Below are positions 32,106 to 40,065 of a DNA stretch of 40,982 nucleotides, piece by piece. How positions within the stretch are numbered: position 1 is the first letter of the stretch; each line of letters begins with the position of its first letter. A program made the position numbers and the translations under genes. The notes beneath the pieces are model-generated. The model was not told the origin of the DNA and made no database searches. It saw only the letters and a program-made list of their open reading frames with translations. Origin of the DNA: SLRI01 sp964576715 (GTDB taxonomy: Bacteria; Pseudomonadota; Alphaproteobacteria; Geminicoccales; Geminicoccaceae); assembly GCA_964576715.1 (NCBI GenBank), contig CAZNWE010000036.1, positions 1 through 40,982 of the forward strand, in the 5' to 3' direction.

Positions 32106-32653
32106 CGGTCGGGCCTTGCGCGGCGGGCCCCGAGGGCTTCGGTCGTGCCCGTGTCGCGGCGGCTGAATGAGGGGTTCATCGGCATGTCGCTAACCGCCTG
32201 CGGGTACTGGCCGCAAACGTCAAGGCTGCACGCTGCGGCGTTGCGCTCGCTCCGCCAAGGACAGTGGGCGCTGCTCGGGCCGGTTGGCATGGGCCAGATT
32301 CCGGGCAATCGGAGGCCTGGTGTCGGGGGGTGTCGGTTGGGATGCGGATGTCCTTGGTTGCCACGAGCGGGTCGCCGACGCTTCCTGGAAGTTGCCGGAT
32401 CGGGCGGCGCGCCTCGGCGGTCGCTGTCCGCGAGGCAGTCACCACGACATAGAGCTGGTCGGGCCCGGTTTCATCCGGCGGGCGCTGCGAGGCAGCCGTC
32501 CGCACGTTCGCGCGCGCCGATGTCGCGGTGGGTAGCGTCGGTTGTCGGAGGCGTCGGGACCGCCGCCGCCTCATCCCGACCACTGTCGCAACGGCCCTTG
32601 CCACGGCCTTTGATGCTCATCATGAAGGGGCCTGGTGCCGGGAGCGCCGGGGT
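32106..32653. other. Unresolved 548-bp interval upstream of sufS
   Basis: No gene I can recognise. Frames on both strands give low-complexity Arg/Pro/Ser-rich translations. One minus-strand frame (32102-32308) ends in the TGA that overlaps the sufS ATG, as in a coupled operon, and reads CGYWPQ-like or GQYPQAVSDMPMNPSFSRRD near its end, but no domain or clear ribosome binding site was found. It may be the tail of a gene damaged by frameshifts, or coincidence. Codon bias is poor throughout. Confidence 0.4.
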
Positions 32654-34276
32654 TCATCGGACAGGTCTCGCCAGATAGGCATCGAGGGCCTCCGGCGTGT
32701 CGATGTCGAGGAGCGCCGAATCGGTATCCATCGGCACCTCGACCACCGCTTCCGGGTGCTGGCCGATGAGGTGGCGGGCGCCGACATCGCCTTCGAGGGT
32801 CACCATGGCGGGGAAGAAGGCGCTCGACCAGAGGACCGGGTTGCCGCGCTTGCCGTTGTGGGTGGGAACGATGATGGACCGGCCTTGGGCCGGATCGAAG
32901 CTGTCGATCAGCTGGTCGAGGAGCTGGCTGTCGATCTCGGGCATGTCGCCGAGGCAGACGATGGCGGCATCGGTTCCGGGCGGCAGCGCGGCGATGCCGG
33001 CCTTGAGCGACGTGCTCAGGCCCTGGGCATAGGCGGGGTTGTGGGTGGTGCGGACGGCGGTGCCGTCGAGCAGGGCTTCGACGGCCTCACGGTGGTGGCC
33101 GGTGACGACCAGGGTGTCGCTGGCCTTGGAGGCCAGGGCGGCCTCGACGGTGTGGCGGAGCAGCGGCTTGCCGTCGACGGGGACCAGGAGCTTGTTGGTC
33201 TTGCCCATGCGCCGCGATTGGCCGGCGGCGAGGATGAGCACGGCGATCCTGGGGCGATCCTTGCTCGGGCGCCTCTTGGCGCGGGGCTGCGGGCGGGTCG
33301 GGATCTCGGTCAAGAGGCCGCCGACGCCCATCGCCATGATGCCATGGCGGTCGACGGGAATGCCGGCGGCGAGGCGGTGGAGGACCCAGTCGAAGCCGTT
33401 GAGCTTGGGCGACCGGGCGCAGCCGGGCAGCCCGAGAACGGGGATCTGGTCGTGCCAGGCGAGCAGCAAGAGGTTGCCGGGGTCGACCGGCATGCCGAAA
33501 TGCTCGATCCGGCCTTCGGCCTTCTCGATGCCGGCGGGGAGCGCGTCTCTGCGGTCGGTGATCGCCGAGGCGCCGGCGATGAGGAGAAGGTCGGGGTGGT
33601 GCCGCATGACGGCGGTGATCTCGGCGGCGAGCTCTTCGGCATCGTGCGGGCAGCGGGTTTCGCCGTCGAGCCTGCCGCCGATGGCGGACATGCGCTCCTC
33701 GGTGATGCGGACGGTCTTGTCGAGCATCTTGGGGCTGGTGCCCGGCAGTGTGGTCTGGATCAGGCGGGCGGTGAGCGAGCGGTAGGGATGGAGGCGGAGG
33801 ACGGGGACCTCGGCGCTCAGCTGCTCGATCGCCAGGGCCAGCGCCGCCTCGGGGGCGGCGAAGGGGATGATCTTAACCGTGGCCAGCATCTGCCCCTCGG
33901 TCACGGCGGCGAAGTTGGGCAGGGTGGCGATGGTGATCGCCTCGTCGATGCGGTTGACCGCATCGATCGTGGCGGCAGCGAGGGTGAGGACGCCGGCCGA
34001 TTCGGCGAAGAGATTGGCTCTGCCCGTGAACGCATCGGCGAGGCGGATGCCGGGGGCCGCGAGCGCCTGGGCGAGGCGGGCGGCGGCCTCGTCCTCGGGC
34101 ACGTCGCCGGGCTCGAAGGAGGCCGCCAGGATCTCGCTGATGCCCGCCTGGCGCAACCTGTCTAGGTCGTCGGCGTCGAGCGTGCGGCCCTTCTTCAGGT
34201 CGCCGGTATCCAGGCGGACGGTGTGGGCGAGGATCGCACCTTCCGCATGGTCGATGGGGGTGGGGCCGAATTTCAT
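32654..34276 (-). CDS. Molybdenum cofactor cytidylyltransferase with N-terminal molybdopterin-binding domain
   Basis: A 540-residue fusion. Residues 1 to about 335 form a MoeA/MogA-like molybdopterin-binding region (IDHAEGAILAHTV, LLLIAGASAITDRRD, LGLPGCARSPKLNGFDWVL). From about 345 a nucleotidyltransferase domain follows with its signature LILAAGQSRRMGKTNKLLVP, then VVTGHHREAVEALL, CLGDMPEI and GNPVLW. The MocA activity attaches CMP to molybdopterin, making the cytosine dinucleotide cofactor used by CO dehydrogenase and xanthine dehydrogenase family enzymes. The gene stands in the cluster with XdhC-type chaperones, so it likely serves the same target enzyme. The ATG at 34276 begins the conserved start. 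Confidence 0.9.
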   Translation of the reverse strand: MKFGPTPIDHAEGAILAHTVRLDTGDLKKGRTLDADDLDRLRQAGISEILAASFEPGDVPEDEAAARLAQALAAPGIRLADAFTGRANLFAESAGVLTLAAATIDAVNRIDEAITIATLPNFAAVTEGQMLATVKIIPFAAPEAALALAIEQLSAEVPVLRLHPYRSLTARLIQTTLPGTSPKMLDKTVRITEERMSAIGGRLDGETRCPHDAEELAAEITAVMRHHPDLLLIAGASAITDRRDALPAGIEKAEGRIEHFGMPVDPGNLLLLAWHDQIPVLGLPGCARSPKLNGFDWVLHRLAAGIPVDRHGIMAMGVGGLLTEIPTRPQPRAKRRPSKDRPRIAVLILAAGQSRRMGKTNKLLVPVDGKPLLRHTVEAALASKASDTLVVTGHHREAVEALLDGTAVRTTHNPAYAQGLSTSLKAGIAALPPGTDAAIVCLGDMPEIDSQLLDQLIDSFDPAQGRSIIVPTHNGKRGNPVLWSSAFFPAMVTLEGDVGARHLIGQHPEAVVEVPMDTDSALLDIDTPEALDAYLARPVR

Positions 34277-34330
34277 TGATTGGCCGTTCGGCTATGTCCG
34301 GAGATCGTTGTGGTGGCCATCGCGCGGAGT

Positions 34331-34546
34331 TCAGGCGGCTTTGGTGCTGCGGAGCGGCAGGTCGGCGGTCTCCAGGGTCGTGAGATCGACATGGCGCGAG
34401 GCGTGGTCGATGTCCAAGCCGACGATCTCGCCTCTCTCGTTGAGGTCTATATTGACACCGAGGGAGATTTCGCGGGTTTCGGTGCTCGGCTCGGGCTTGA
34501 GCTCGATGTAGAGACTGTCGGTCTCGGGATAGTAGTGCATTTTCAT
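34331..34546 (-). CDS. DUF2283 family small protein
   Basis: A 71-residue protein of the DUF2283 family, defined by MHYYPETDSLYIELKP followed by GVNIDLNERGEIVGLDIDHA. The predicted fold is a small beta-rich unit. Members often occur near toxin-antitoxin genes, but its place here is between XdhC and MocA genes. Its ATG overlaps the TGA of the XdhC-type gene (ATGA), so it is translated with the cofactor-maturation operon. Its role is unknown. The frame is too compact and well conserved to be a shadow. Confidence 0.8.
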   Translation of the reverse strand: MKMHYYPETDSLYIELKPEPSTETREISLGVNIDLNERGEIVGLDIDHASRHVDLTTLETADLPLRSTKAA

Positions 34547-35262
34547 GCCGCCTCGCGCTTGCTCGTTGTCGCTGCCGGCTGGCGCAGGACGCGGGTCATC
34601 TCGGCCATGACGGAGATCGCGATCTCGGCCGGGCTCACGGCGCCGATGTCGAGGCCGGCGGGGCCATGGATGCGGGCGATAGCCCGGTCGGTATGGCCGA
34701 GTTCCTTCAGGCGCTCGATGCGCCCGGCGTGGGTGCGGCGGCTGCCCAAGGCGGCGATGTAGAAGGCCTCGGACTTCAGCGCCATGTCGAGGGCGGGGTC
34801 GTCGAGCTTGGGGTCGTGGGTCAGGGTGACGACGGCGGAGCGACGGTCGGGGGCGAAGGCTTGCATGGCGTCGTCGGGCCAGTCGTCCAGGAGCGTGACA
34901 TCCGGGAAGCGGGCCTCCGTGGCAAACGCACCCCTGGGGTCGATGATGGTGACGGCGTAGCCGGCGAGGCTGGCGATCGGGGCTAGGGCCTGGGCGATGT
35001 GGACCGCACCCACGATGGCGAGACGGAGCGGTGGGTTGAAGATTTGCAAAAAAGCGTTGCCGGCGGGCGTCTCGACGGTCTTCGAGCGGTCGGCTCGGTG
35101 GGCGGCTTCGACCTCGGGCATGAGGGATGCGGGGACCTCGCCGGTCACGACCTCGCCGTCGATCACCAGCGCTTCCTCGGCGTTGGCGAGGAAGCGAACG
35201 AGGCAGGCGCGCCGTTTTTTGGCGCGGGCCTCGTTCAGCTGGTCGAGGAGGGCCAGCTTCAC
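34543..35262 (-). CDS. XdhC-type molybdenum enzyme maturation protein, C-terminal Rossmann part
   Basis: A 239-residue protein with the XdhC Rossmann domain (CoxF-like) that helps insert sulfurated molybdenum cofactor into xanthine dehydrogenase family enzymes. The nucleotide site reads LAIVGAVHIAQALAPIASLAG. The segments VTIIDPRGAFATEARFPD, ALGSRRTHAGRIERLKELG and RIHGPAGLDIGAVSPAEIAI are the family signature. The usual N-terminal XdhC/CoxI domain is encoded by the separate gene at 35259-35582, so XdhC is split in two, as in several cox clusters. It overlaps both neighbours by the ATGA type of overlap. Confidence 0.9.
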   Translation of the reverse strand: MKLALLDQLNEARAKKRRACLVRFLANAEEALVIDGEVVTGEVPASLMPEVEAAHRADRSKTVETPAGNAFLQIFNPPLRLAIVGAVHIAQALAPIASLAGYAVTIIDPRGAFATEARFPDVTLLDDWPDDAMQAFAPDRRSAVVTLTHDPKLDDPALDMALKSEAFYIAALGSRRTHAGRIERLKELGHTDRAIARIHGPAGLDIGAVSPAEIAISVMAEMTRVLRQPAATTSKREAA

Positions 35263-35582
35263 GACACCGCCTCGACATAGACCTGGACCCGGCCACCGCA
35301 GGCGAGGCCGACTTCCCAGGCCTGCTCGTTGGAGACGCCGAATTCCATGAGCTCAGGTGGGGCGCCATCGATGATCTCGAGCGCTTTCTTGACCACGGCC
35401 CCCTCGATGCAGCCGCCGGAGACCGAGCCCAGCATGTTGGCGTCGTCGTCGACGAGGAGCTGACTGCCGGCCGGCCGCGGGCTCGAGCCCCAGGTCGAGA
35501 CGACCGTGGCCAAGGCCACCTTGCGGCCGTCCTTCAGCCACTGGGCCGCCTGGTCGAGCAGCTGGTCATCGGATGTGGACAT
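35259..35582 (-). CDS. XdhC/CoxI domain protein
   Basis: A 107-residue protein consisting of the N-terminal XdhC/CoxI domain alone. Diagnostic stretches are VALATVVSTWGSSPRPAGSQ, NMLGSVSGGCIEGAVVKKAL and EVGLACGGRVQVYVEAV, which include the two conserved cysteines (GGCIEG and ACGG). Split XdhC proteins are typical of CO-dehydrogenase-type clusters. It overlaps the end of the coxE gene by 17 bases and the next XdhC part by four, so translation is coupled. Confidence 0.9.
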   Translation of the reverse strand: MSTSDDQLLDQAAQWLKDGRKVALATVVSTWGSSPRPAGSQLLVDDDANMLGSVSGGCIEGAVVKKALEIIDGAPPELMEFGVSNEQAWEVGLACGGRVQVYVEAVS

Positions 35583-36840
35583 CTTCTTCCTCCCGCCTCG
35601 CGGCCCAGGCCGAAACCCCTTCGGTGCGGCGCTTCGGCTCCTCGCTCAGGACCTTCGCGAGTTGGCCCAGGCTCTCGAGATTGTGCACGGTGCGGAAATC
35701 GTCGACGTGGCGCACCATCGCCCGCGCCCCTGTCGAGATGGGCTCGAAGCCGTCATAGCGCAATAACGGGTTGAGCCAGATGAGCCGCCGGCAGGATTTG
35801 TGCAGGCGTTCCATCTCGATCTCGAGGCCCTCGCCGGCGTCGCGGTCGAGCCCGTCGGTGATGATGATGACGACGGCCCCCTGGCCGAGCACGCGCCGCG
35901 ACCAGTTCTTGTTGAAGTCGGCGAAGCAGTGGCCGATGCGGGTGCCGCCGGACCAGTCCTTGACCACTTGGCCCACCTTATCCAGCGCGATGTCGATGTC
36001 GCGGTTGCGCAAGTAGCGGGTGATGTTGGTCAGCCTGGTGCCGAAGACAAAGCTGTGCACGCGTTCGCGATCGCTGGCAATGGCGTGCATGAAGAGCAGC
36101 AGCATGCGCGAATAGCGGCTCATCGAACCCGAGATGTCGCAGAGGATGACGAGCGGCGGAGGGCGCCTGATGCGACGTTTTTTGGCGATGTCGATGATCG
36201 CGCCACCACCGCGCATCGATTGGCGAAGCGTTTGTCTGAGATCGATGCGGCGGCCGCGCGGGTGCAGGGCGAAGCGGCGGGTCGGGCGCTCCATGATCGG
36301 CAGCTTGAGCGTCTTGATCTGGCGCTTGGCGTCGCCGAGCTCGTCCGTGCTCATCGCCTCGAAGTCTTTTTCCTGCAGCACTTCCTTGGCGGAGTAGGTG
36401 AGCTGCATGTCGAGCTCGATCTCCTCCTCCTTTTCCACCTCGGGCGCCTCGCCAGTGCCGGGCTGCTTTTCCGGCCCGAGCGCCTCGGCGACCCGGCGGC
36501 TGACCTCCTCGCCCTCGTCCTCGCCCGGTCGCTGCAGCTGCGGCAGCATCAGCTGCATCAGCCGCTCGAGCAGCTTCGGGTCGCGCCAGAAGATGTGGAA
36601 GCACTGGTCGAACAGCTCGCGCTGGTCGCGCCGGTTCACGAAGACGGCGTGCAGCGTCCAGTAGAGGTCCTGGCGCGAGCCGATGCCGGCGACCTCGATG
36701 GCCTTCAAGGCTTCGAGCACACGGCCGGGCCCGACCGGCAGGCCGGCGGCGCGCAGAGCACGGGCGAATTGGGCGACGTTGGCGGCAAAGCGGCCGCCTT
36801 CGGGGCTGTCTGGCAGGTCCTGGGCAGGCGGCTCGGTCAT
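35566..36840 (-). CDS. coxE: VWA domain protein, CoxE type
   Basis: A 424-residue von Willebrand A domain protein that works with a MoxR ATPase (CoxD) in maturing the bimetallic active site of CO dehydrogenase-type enzymes. The metal-ion site DISGSM starts at Asp235, followed by SGGTRIGHCFADF and IIITDGLDRD. A coiled, charged stretch (residues about 110-170) precedes the VWA domain, as in CoxE homologues, and the N-terminus has VAQFARALRAAGLPVGPGRV. I chose the ATG at 36840; an upstream frame adds 16 unconserved residues. Its end overlaps the XdhC/CoxI gene by 17 bases. The MoxR partner (coxD) lies 1.1 kb away, separated by toxin-antitoxin genes. Confidence 0.9.
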   Translation of the reverse strand: MTEPPAQDLPDSPEGGRFAANVAQFARALRAAGLPVGPGRVLEALKAIEVAGIGSRQDLYWTLHAVFVNRRDQRELFDQCFHIFWRDPKLLERLMQLMLPQLQRPGEDEGEEVSRRVAEALGPEKQPGTGEAPEVEKEEEIELDMQLTYSAKEVLQEKDFEAMSTDELGDAKRQIKTLKLPIMERPTRRFALHPRGRRIDLRQTLRQSMRGGGAIIDIAKKRRIRRPPPLVILCDISGSMSRYSRMLLLFMHAIASDRERVHSFVFGTRLTNITRYLRNRDIDIALDKVGQVVKDWSGGTRIGHCFADFNKNWSRRVLGQGAVVIIITDGLDRDAGEGLEIEMERLHKSCRRLIWLNPLLRYDGFEPISTGARAMVRHVDDFRTVHNLESLGQLAKVLSEEPKRRTEGVSAWAARREEEDVHIR

Positions 36841-36922
36841 GCGGTTCCTCTTTAGCCGGAGCGTAGCACCGGGGTGCCTGCGATGCATGTGGGATATTGG
36901 CGTACTTGGCCGGTCCGCGCGA

Positions 36923-36945
36923 GTGATGTATGTTGGTGATGTATG
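36923..36945 (+). promoter_or_regulatory. Direct repeat, probable autoregulatory operator
   Basis: GTGATGTATG occurs twice with a 13-base period (36923-36932 and 36936-36945), overlapping the ribosome binding site GGAGGA (36945-36950) of the antitoxin gene. Ribbon-helix-helix antitoxins bind such tandem short sites in their own promoters, so this is a plausible operator. Confidence 0.5.
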
Positions 36946-36956
36946 GAGGATGGTCG

Positions 36957-37223
36957 ATGATGGTGAGAACGCAGATCTATCTCGAGGAGGAGCAGGTCGA
37001 GGCGCTTCGTCGGCTGGCGGCGCAGACCGGGCGGCGGCAGAGCGCGCTCATTAGGGACGCGGTGGATGGGCTGATCGCGCAGGCGCCCCCGCAGGAAGAC
37101 CGAGTGACCCGCTTGCGGCGGGCTTTCGGTGCGTGGGCGAACCAAGACGACATCGACGAGATCATGGCCGACAACCGCCGTTCGCTCGACGAGCGTGATG
37201 AGCGCCTTTGGCGACGATCCTGA
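36957..37223 (+). CDS. Type II antitoxin, ribbon-helix-helix family
   Basis: An 88-residue antitoxin with an N-terminal ribbon-helix-helix DNA-binding fold: VRTQIYLEEEQVEALRRLAA then TGRRQSALIRDAVDGLI. The C-terminal half (ANQDDIDEIMADNRRSLDER) is the likely toxin-binding tail. GGAGGA lies seven bases before the first of two adjacent ATG codons. The PIN toxin gene overlaps its last 16 bases. It is divergent from coxE with a short AT-richer promoter region. Confidence 0.85.
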   Translation: MMVRTQIYLEEEQVEALRRLAAQTGRRQSALIRDAVDGLIAQAPPQEDRVTRLRRAFGAWANQDDIDEIMADNRRSLDERDERLWRRS

Positions 37224-37582
37224 TAGACACGTGTGTCTTCGTCGATTGCTTGAGGGGGCGTCAGGATGCCTTGTCGTTCCTCGAGCAGGTTCCGGGGGTC
37301 ACGTTGGTGTCGGTCGTGACGATTGCCGAGCTTGCGGCTGGTGCCGGCAACCGCGCGGCGCGGGCTCTGGTCGGCGATGTCACCGCCGACTGTCGGATCA
37401 TCGAGCTCGATGTGGAAACCGCGCGGTTGGGTGGTGATTTCAAGCGTCGCTTTCGGCCGAGCCACGGCACCGACTTGATCGATGCGCTGATCGCGGCGAC
37501 CGCCAGGCAGGCCGGAGCACGGCTAGCGACGGTCAACCGCAAGCATTTCCCGATGTTCGACGATCTGCTCGTGCCGTACTGA
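37208..37582 (+). CDS. Type II toxin, PIN domain (VapC-like)
   Basis: A 124-residue PIN-domain ribonuclease toxin. Conserved acidic positions are the first Asp in ILIDTCVFVDCLRG, Glu in TIAELAAGAG, and Asp residues in GTDLIDALIAATA; the last motif reads ATVNRKHFP. The only in-frame start is a TTG at 37208, inside the end of the antitoxin gene, so translation should be coupled. It is followed by a convergent HicB-like gene. The pair interrupts what would otherwise be a continuous coxD-coxE stretch. Confidence 0.87.
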   Translation: MATILIDTCVFVDCLRGRQDALSFLEQVPGVTLVSVVTIAELAAGAGNRAARALVGDVTADCRIIELDVETARLGGDFKRRFRPSHGTDLIDALIAATARQAGARLATVNRKHFPMFDDLLVPY

Positions 37583-37603
37583 GCCGTTGCTGCGGCGGCG
37601 TCA

Positions 37604-37915
37604 TCACAGAGGCGTTGCGGGGCATCGGGTTCCCAGAACACAAGGAGTTGGGATGATGCTCAGGCGCTCGCCCAACTGCAGCTGCGGGCTGCCCTCGGTC
37701 AGCCAGTTCGGTAGCGGAGCGTCGAGGGGTTTGGCCTCGGGGAAAGGGGTTCCGTCCTCGCGCAGGCCCGCGAGATGGAGGCTCAGAGCTTCGGCGGCGT
37801 TGCGCCGCGCCGTCTCAGGCGTTGCGCCGGCGGAGACGCAGCCGGGCAGCTCGGGAAAGATGACGCCGTAGCTGGCGCCTTCACCGGCTTCGAGAATGGC
37901 CCGGTAGGCTCGCAT
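37604..37915 (-). CDS. HicB-family antitoxin-like protein, orphan and possibly truncated
   Basis: A 103-residue protein whose first 60 residues match the HicB RNase-H-like antitoxin fold (YRAILEAGEGASYGVIFPEL then PGCVSAGATPETARRNAAEA). No HicA toxin is adjacent on either side. The C-terminal part lacks the DNA-binding segment of full HicB and ends in an unconserved Pro/Cys/Thr stretch (GERLSIIPTPCVLGTRCPAT), so it may be truncated by frameshift. It follows the coxD gene's end by about 30 bases on the same strand. Confidence 0.75.
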   Translation of the reverse strand: MRAYRAILEAGEGASYGVIFPELPGCVSAGATPETARRNAAEALSLHLAGLREDGTPFPEAKPLDAPLPNWLTEGSPQLQLGERLSIIPTPCVLGTRCPATPL

Positions 37916-37947
37916 CTGCTTTTGGTCCCTGTCTTAAGGCTTTTCCC

Positions 37948-38871
37948 TCACCCCCTTCCTGCGGCCTGAGCCTTCATGCTGATTTCGCGGAGGATGTTGG
38001 CGGCTTCGCTGCCCTGGATCTTGGCGATGTCGTCCTGGTATTTGAGCAATGTGCCCAAGGTGTCGTGAATGACCTCGGGGGTGAGGACCAGGACGTCGAG
38101 GGTGGTGAGCGCCCGGGTCCAGTCCAGGGTCTCGGCCACACCCGGGAGCTTGAAGAGGTCCTTCTTCCTGAGGTCCTGGACGAAGTCGACGATCAGCCGG
38201 GACAGGCGCTCGTCGACCTCGGGCAGGCGGGTCTTGATGATCTCGTGCTCGCGCTCGGCATTGGGGTAGTCGACCCAGTGGTAGAAGCAGCGGCGCTTCA
38301 AGGCGTCGTGGATCTCACGGGTGCGGTTCGAGGTGATGATGGTGATGGGCGGGGTCTCGGCCTTGATGGTGCCCACCTCGGGGATGGTGATCTGGTAGTC
38401 GGAGAGCACCTCGAGGAGGAAGGCCTCGAACGGCTCGTCGGTGCGGTCGAGCTCGTCGATCAGCAGCACGGGCGCCCCGCCGGCATGCGGCTCGAGGGCC
38501 TGGAGCAGCGGCCGGCTGATCAAAAAGCGGCGGTCGAAGATGTCCTGGGCCAGGGTCTCGCGCGACGCCTCGCCGGCGGCCTCGGCCATGCGGATCTCCA
38601 GCATCTGCCGCTGGTAGTTCCATTCGTAGACGGCGGATGCCAGATCGAGGCCTTCGTAGCATTGTAGGCGGACGAGGTCGCGGCCCAAGGCCTCGGCCAG
38701 CACCTTGGCGATCTCGGTCTTGCCGACGCCGGCCTCGCCTTCGAGGAAGAGCGGGCGGCCGAGCTTCAGGGCCAGGAATGTAGCGGTGGCGAGCGGCCGG
38801 TCGGGGATGTAGCCGGCCTCGCGCAAGAGCGTGACGGTGGTGTCGATCGAGCTCGGCAGGTCGAGAGGCAT
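37948..38871 (-). CDS. coxD: MoxR family AAA+ ATPase, CoxD type
   Basis: A 307-residue AAA+ ATPase that, with CoxE, is needed to assemble the active site of CO dehydrogenase-type enzymes. Walker A is GEAGVGKT at 45-52, Walker B is LLIDELDR at about 136-143, the sensor-type TSNRTREIHDALKRR follows, and the C-terminal lid is complete. The ATG at 38871 has AAGGA five bases upstream; the longer frame upstream is Arg/Pro-rich and not conserved. It is the partner of coxE, from which it is separated by toxin-antitoxin and HicB-like genes. It is divergent from the VanZ-like gene. Confidence 0.92.
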   Translation of the reverse strand: MPLDLPSSIDTTVTLLREAGYIPDRPLATATFLALKLGRPLFLEGEAGVGKTEIAKVLAEALGRDLVRLQCYEGLDLASAVYEWNYQRQMLEIRMAEAAGEASRETLAQDIFDRRFLISRPLLQALEPHAGGAPVLLIDELDRTDEPFEAFLLEVLSDYQITIPEVGTIKAETPPITIITSNRTREIHDALKRRCFYHWVDYPNAEREHEIIKTRLPEVDERLSRLIVDFVQDLRKKDLFKLPGVAETLDWTRALTTLDVLVLTPEVIHDTLGTLLKYQDDIAKIQGSEAANILREISMKAQAAGRG

Positions 38872-39002
38872 GATGGTCCTTCGTCGGTCTGGCGCCGCTT
38901 GCGATTTTCCGGTGGCAGCGTCGTTGCTATCTGGTGTAGGCGCATCGCCAACCTGCGTGCCTACATGCCGTTGTCCAGCCGACATTGGAAGAGGCCCCGT
39001 CG

Positions 39003-40040
39003 TTGCGCCACCTGATCGCCGCCGTGCTGCTGCTCGCGCTGGCCAGTGCCTTGGCGCTGCTGCTCGTTCCCCGCTTCGAGGTTGTTCAGGCGAGCGCAGT
39101 CGAGGACCCGTCCTTCGCCACCCTTGACCGGCCGGAGGGGGCACCAGTCTGGATCCGCGTCGGCGACGGGCAGGTCGAGCCGGTCGCCAACGGCGTGCGG
39201 ATCGTCAACGGCGATCACGGCACCTTGGCCGGCCTCGACCAGGTCATCCCCATCGCACCCGGTGCCCGCGCCTTTCGCGTCTCTGCCACGATCGAGCTCG
39301 AGAATGTCGAGCCGGGTCCGCAGAACTGGCAGCAGGCGCGGGTCGTCTTGCTGGCCGTCCCGCCCGGCGCCCGCTACGTCCTGAATGGACCGCGCCAGCT
39401 GTTCGAGCGGGCGGGTGATTTCGGTCCGCGGCGGCAATCGGCGATCTTCTGGGTCGATCCGGCGCATGGCGAGGCGCGTCTGCTGATCCGGCTGCAGCAC
39501 GCCACCGGTGTGATGACCGTGCAGGACCTCGAGGTCGAGGCCCTCGCCAAGCCGCCGGCGCGCGTGCTGCTGCGCCAGGCACTGATCTGGACCTGGCTGG
39601 CAGTCGCCGCCGGCATCGCGCTGGTGCTTTGGTGGCAGAGCGACAACCGAGCCGCCGCGACTTTGGTCCTGGCCGGCCTCGGCCTCATGGCCGGGGTGAT
39701 GATCATGCCGCATGGCGTTCGCCAGCCGCTCCAGGACTTCTTGAACACCTTTGCCGCCGACGAGCGCCTCGACATGTTCAAGCCGTTCTTGCATCTGCTG
39801 GGGTTTGGCACACTGGCGCTGCTCTCGCGGCTGGCGCTGCCGAGACTCCCGCTTTGGCTGTTCGTCTCGGGCTGGATCTCGGCAGCATTGCTGCTCGAGC
39901 TCGCCGAGCTCTGGTTTCGCCTGTTCGACCCGGGTGACTGGATCGACATGGCCGGCAATGTGAGCGGCGCCATCATGGGGCTCACACTCGCCGGCCGATG
40001 GCTCGAGGCAGGGCGCGGCCAACCGGCGGCTGCGCCCTGA
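39003..40040 (+). CDS. VanZ-like family membrane protein
   Basis: A 345-residue membrane protein. An N-terminal hydrophobic helix (LIAAVLLLALASALALLLVP) is followed by a soluble beta-rich domain of about 170 residues (RVSATIELENVEPGPQNWQQ, ILWVDPA-type strands). The C-terminal third has four hydrophobic helices with DMFKPFLHLLGFGTLALLSR and DPGDWIDMAGNVSGAIMGL, which is the VanZ-like pattern (conserved Asp and the D-K-H stretch). I prefer the TTG at 39003, eight bases after GAAGAGG; a TTG at 38985 is the alternative. Similar VanZ-like proteins modify antibiotic resistance or envelope traits, but here the role is unknown. It is an oppositely transcribed insert in the cox region. Confidence 0.72.
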   Translation: MRHLIAAVLLLALASALALLLVPRFEVVQASAVEDPSFATLDRPEGAPVWIRVGDGQVEPVANGVRIVNGDHGTLAGLDQVIPIAPGARAFRVSATIELENVEPGPQNWQQARVVLLAVPPGARYVLNGPRQLFERAGDFGPRRQSAIFWVDPAHGEARLLIRLQHATGVMTVQDLEVEALAKPPARVLLRQALIWTWLAVAAGIALVLWWQSDNRAAATLVLAGLGLMAGVMIMPHGVRQPLQDFLNTFAADERLDMFKPFLHLLGFGTLALLSRLALPRLPLWLFVSGWISAALLLELAELWFRLFDPGDWIDMAGNVSGAIMGLTLAGRWLEAGRGQPAAAP

Positions 40041-40065
40041 AACGCTCGATCAGCTTGGAAGGCGA

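Noticed and set aside
32528..34165. 545-codon plus-strand frame opposite the MocA-type gene
   Set aside because: Gly/Asp/Val-rich without domain; antisense of a clear nucleotidyltransferase fusion.
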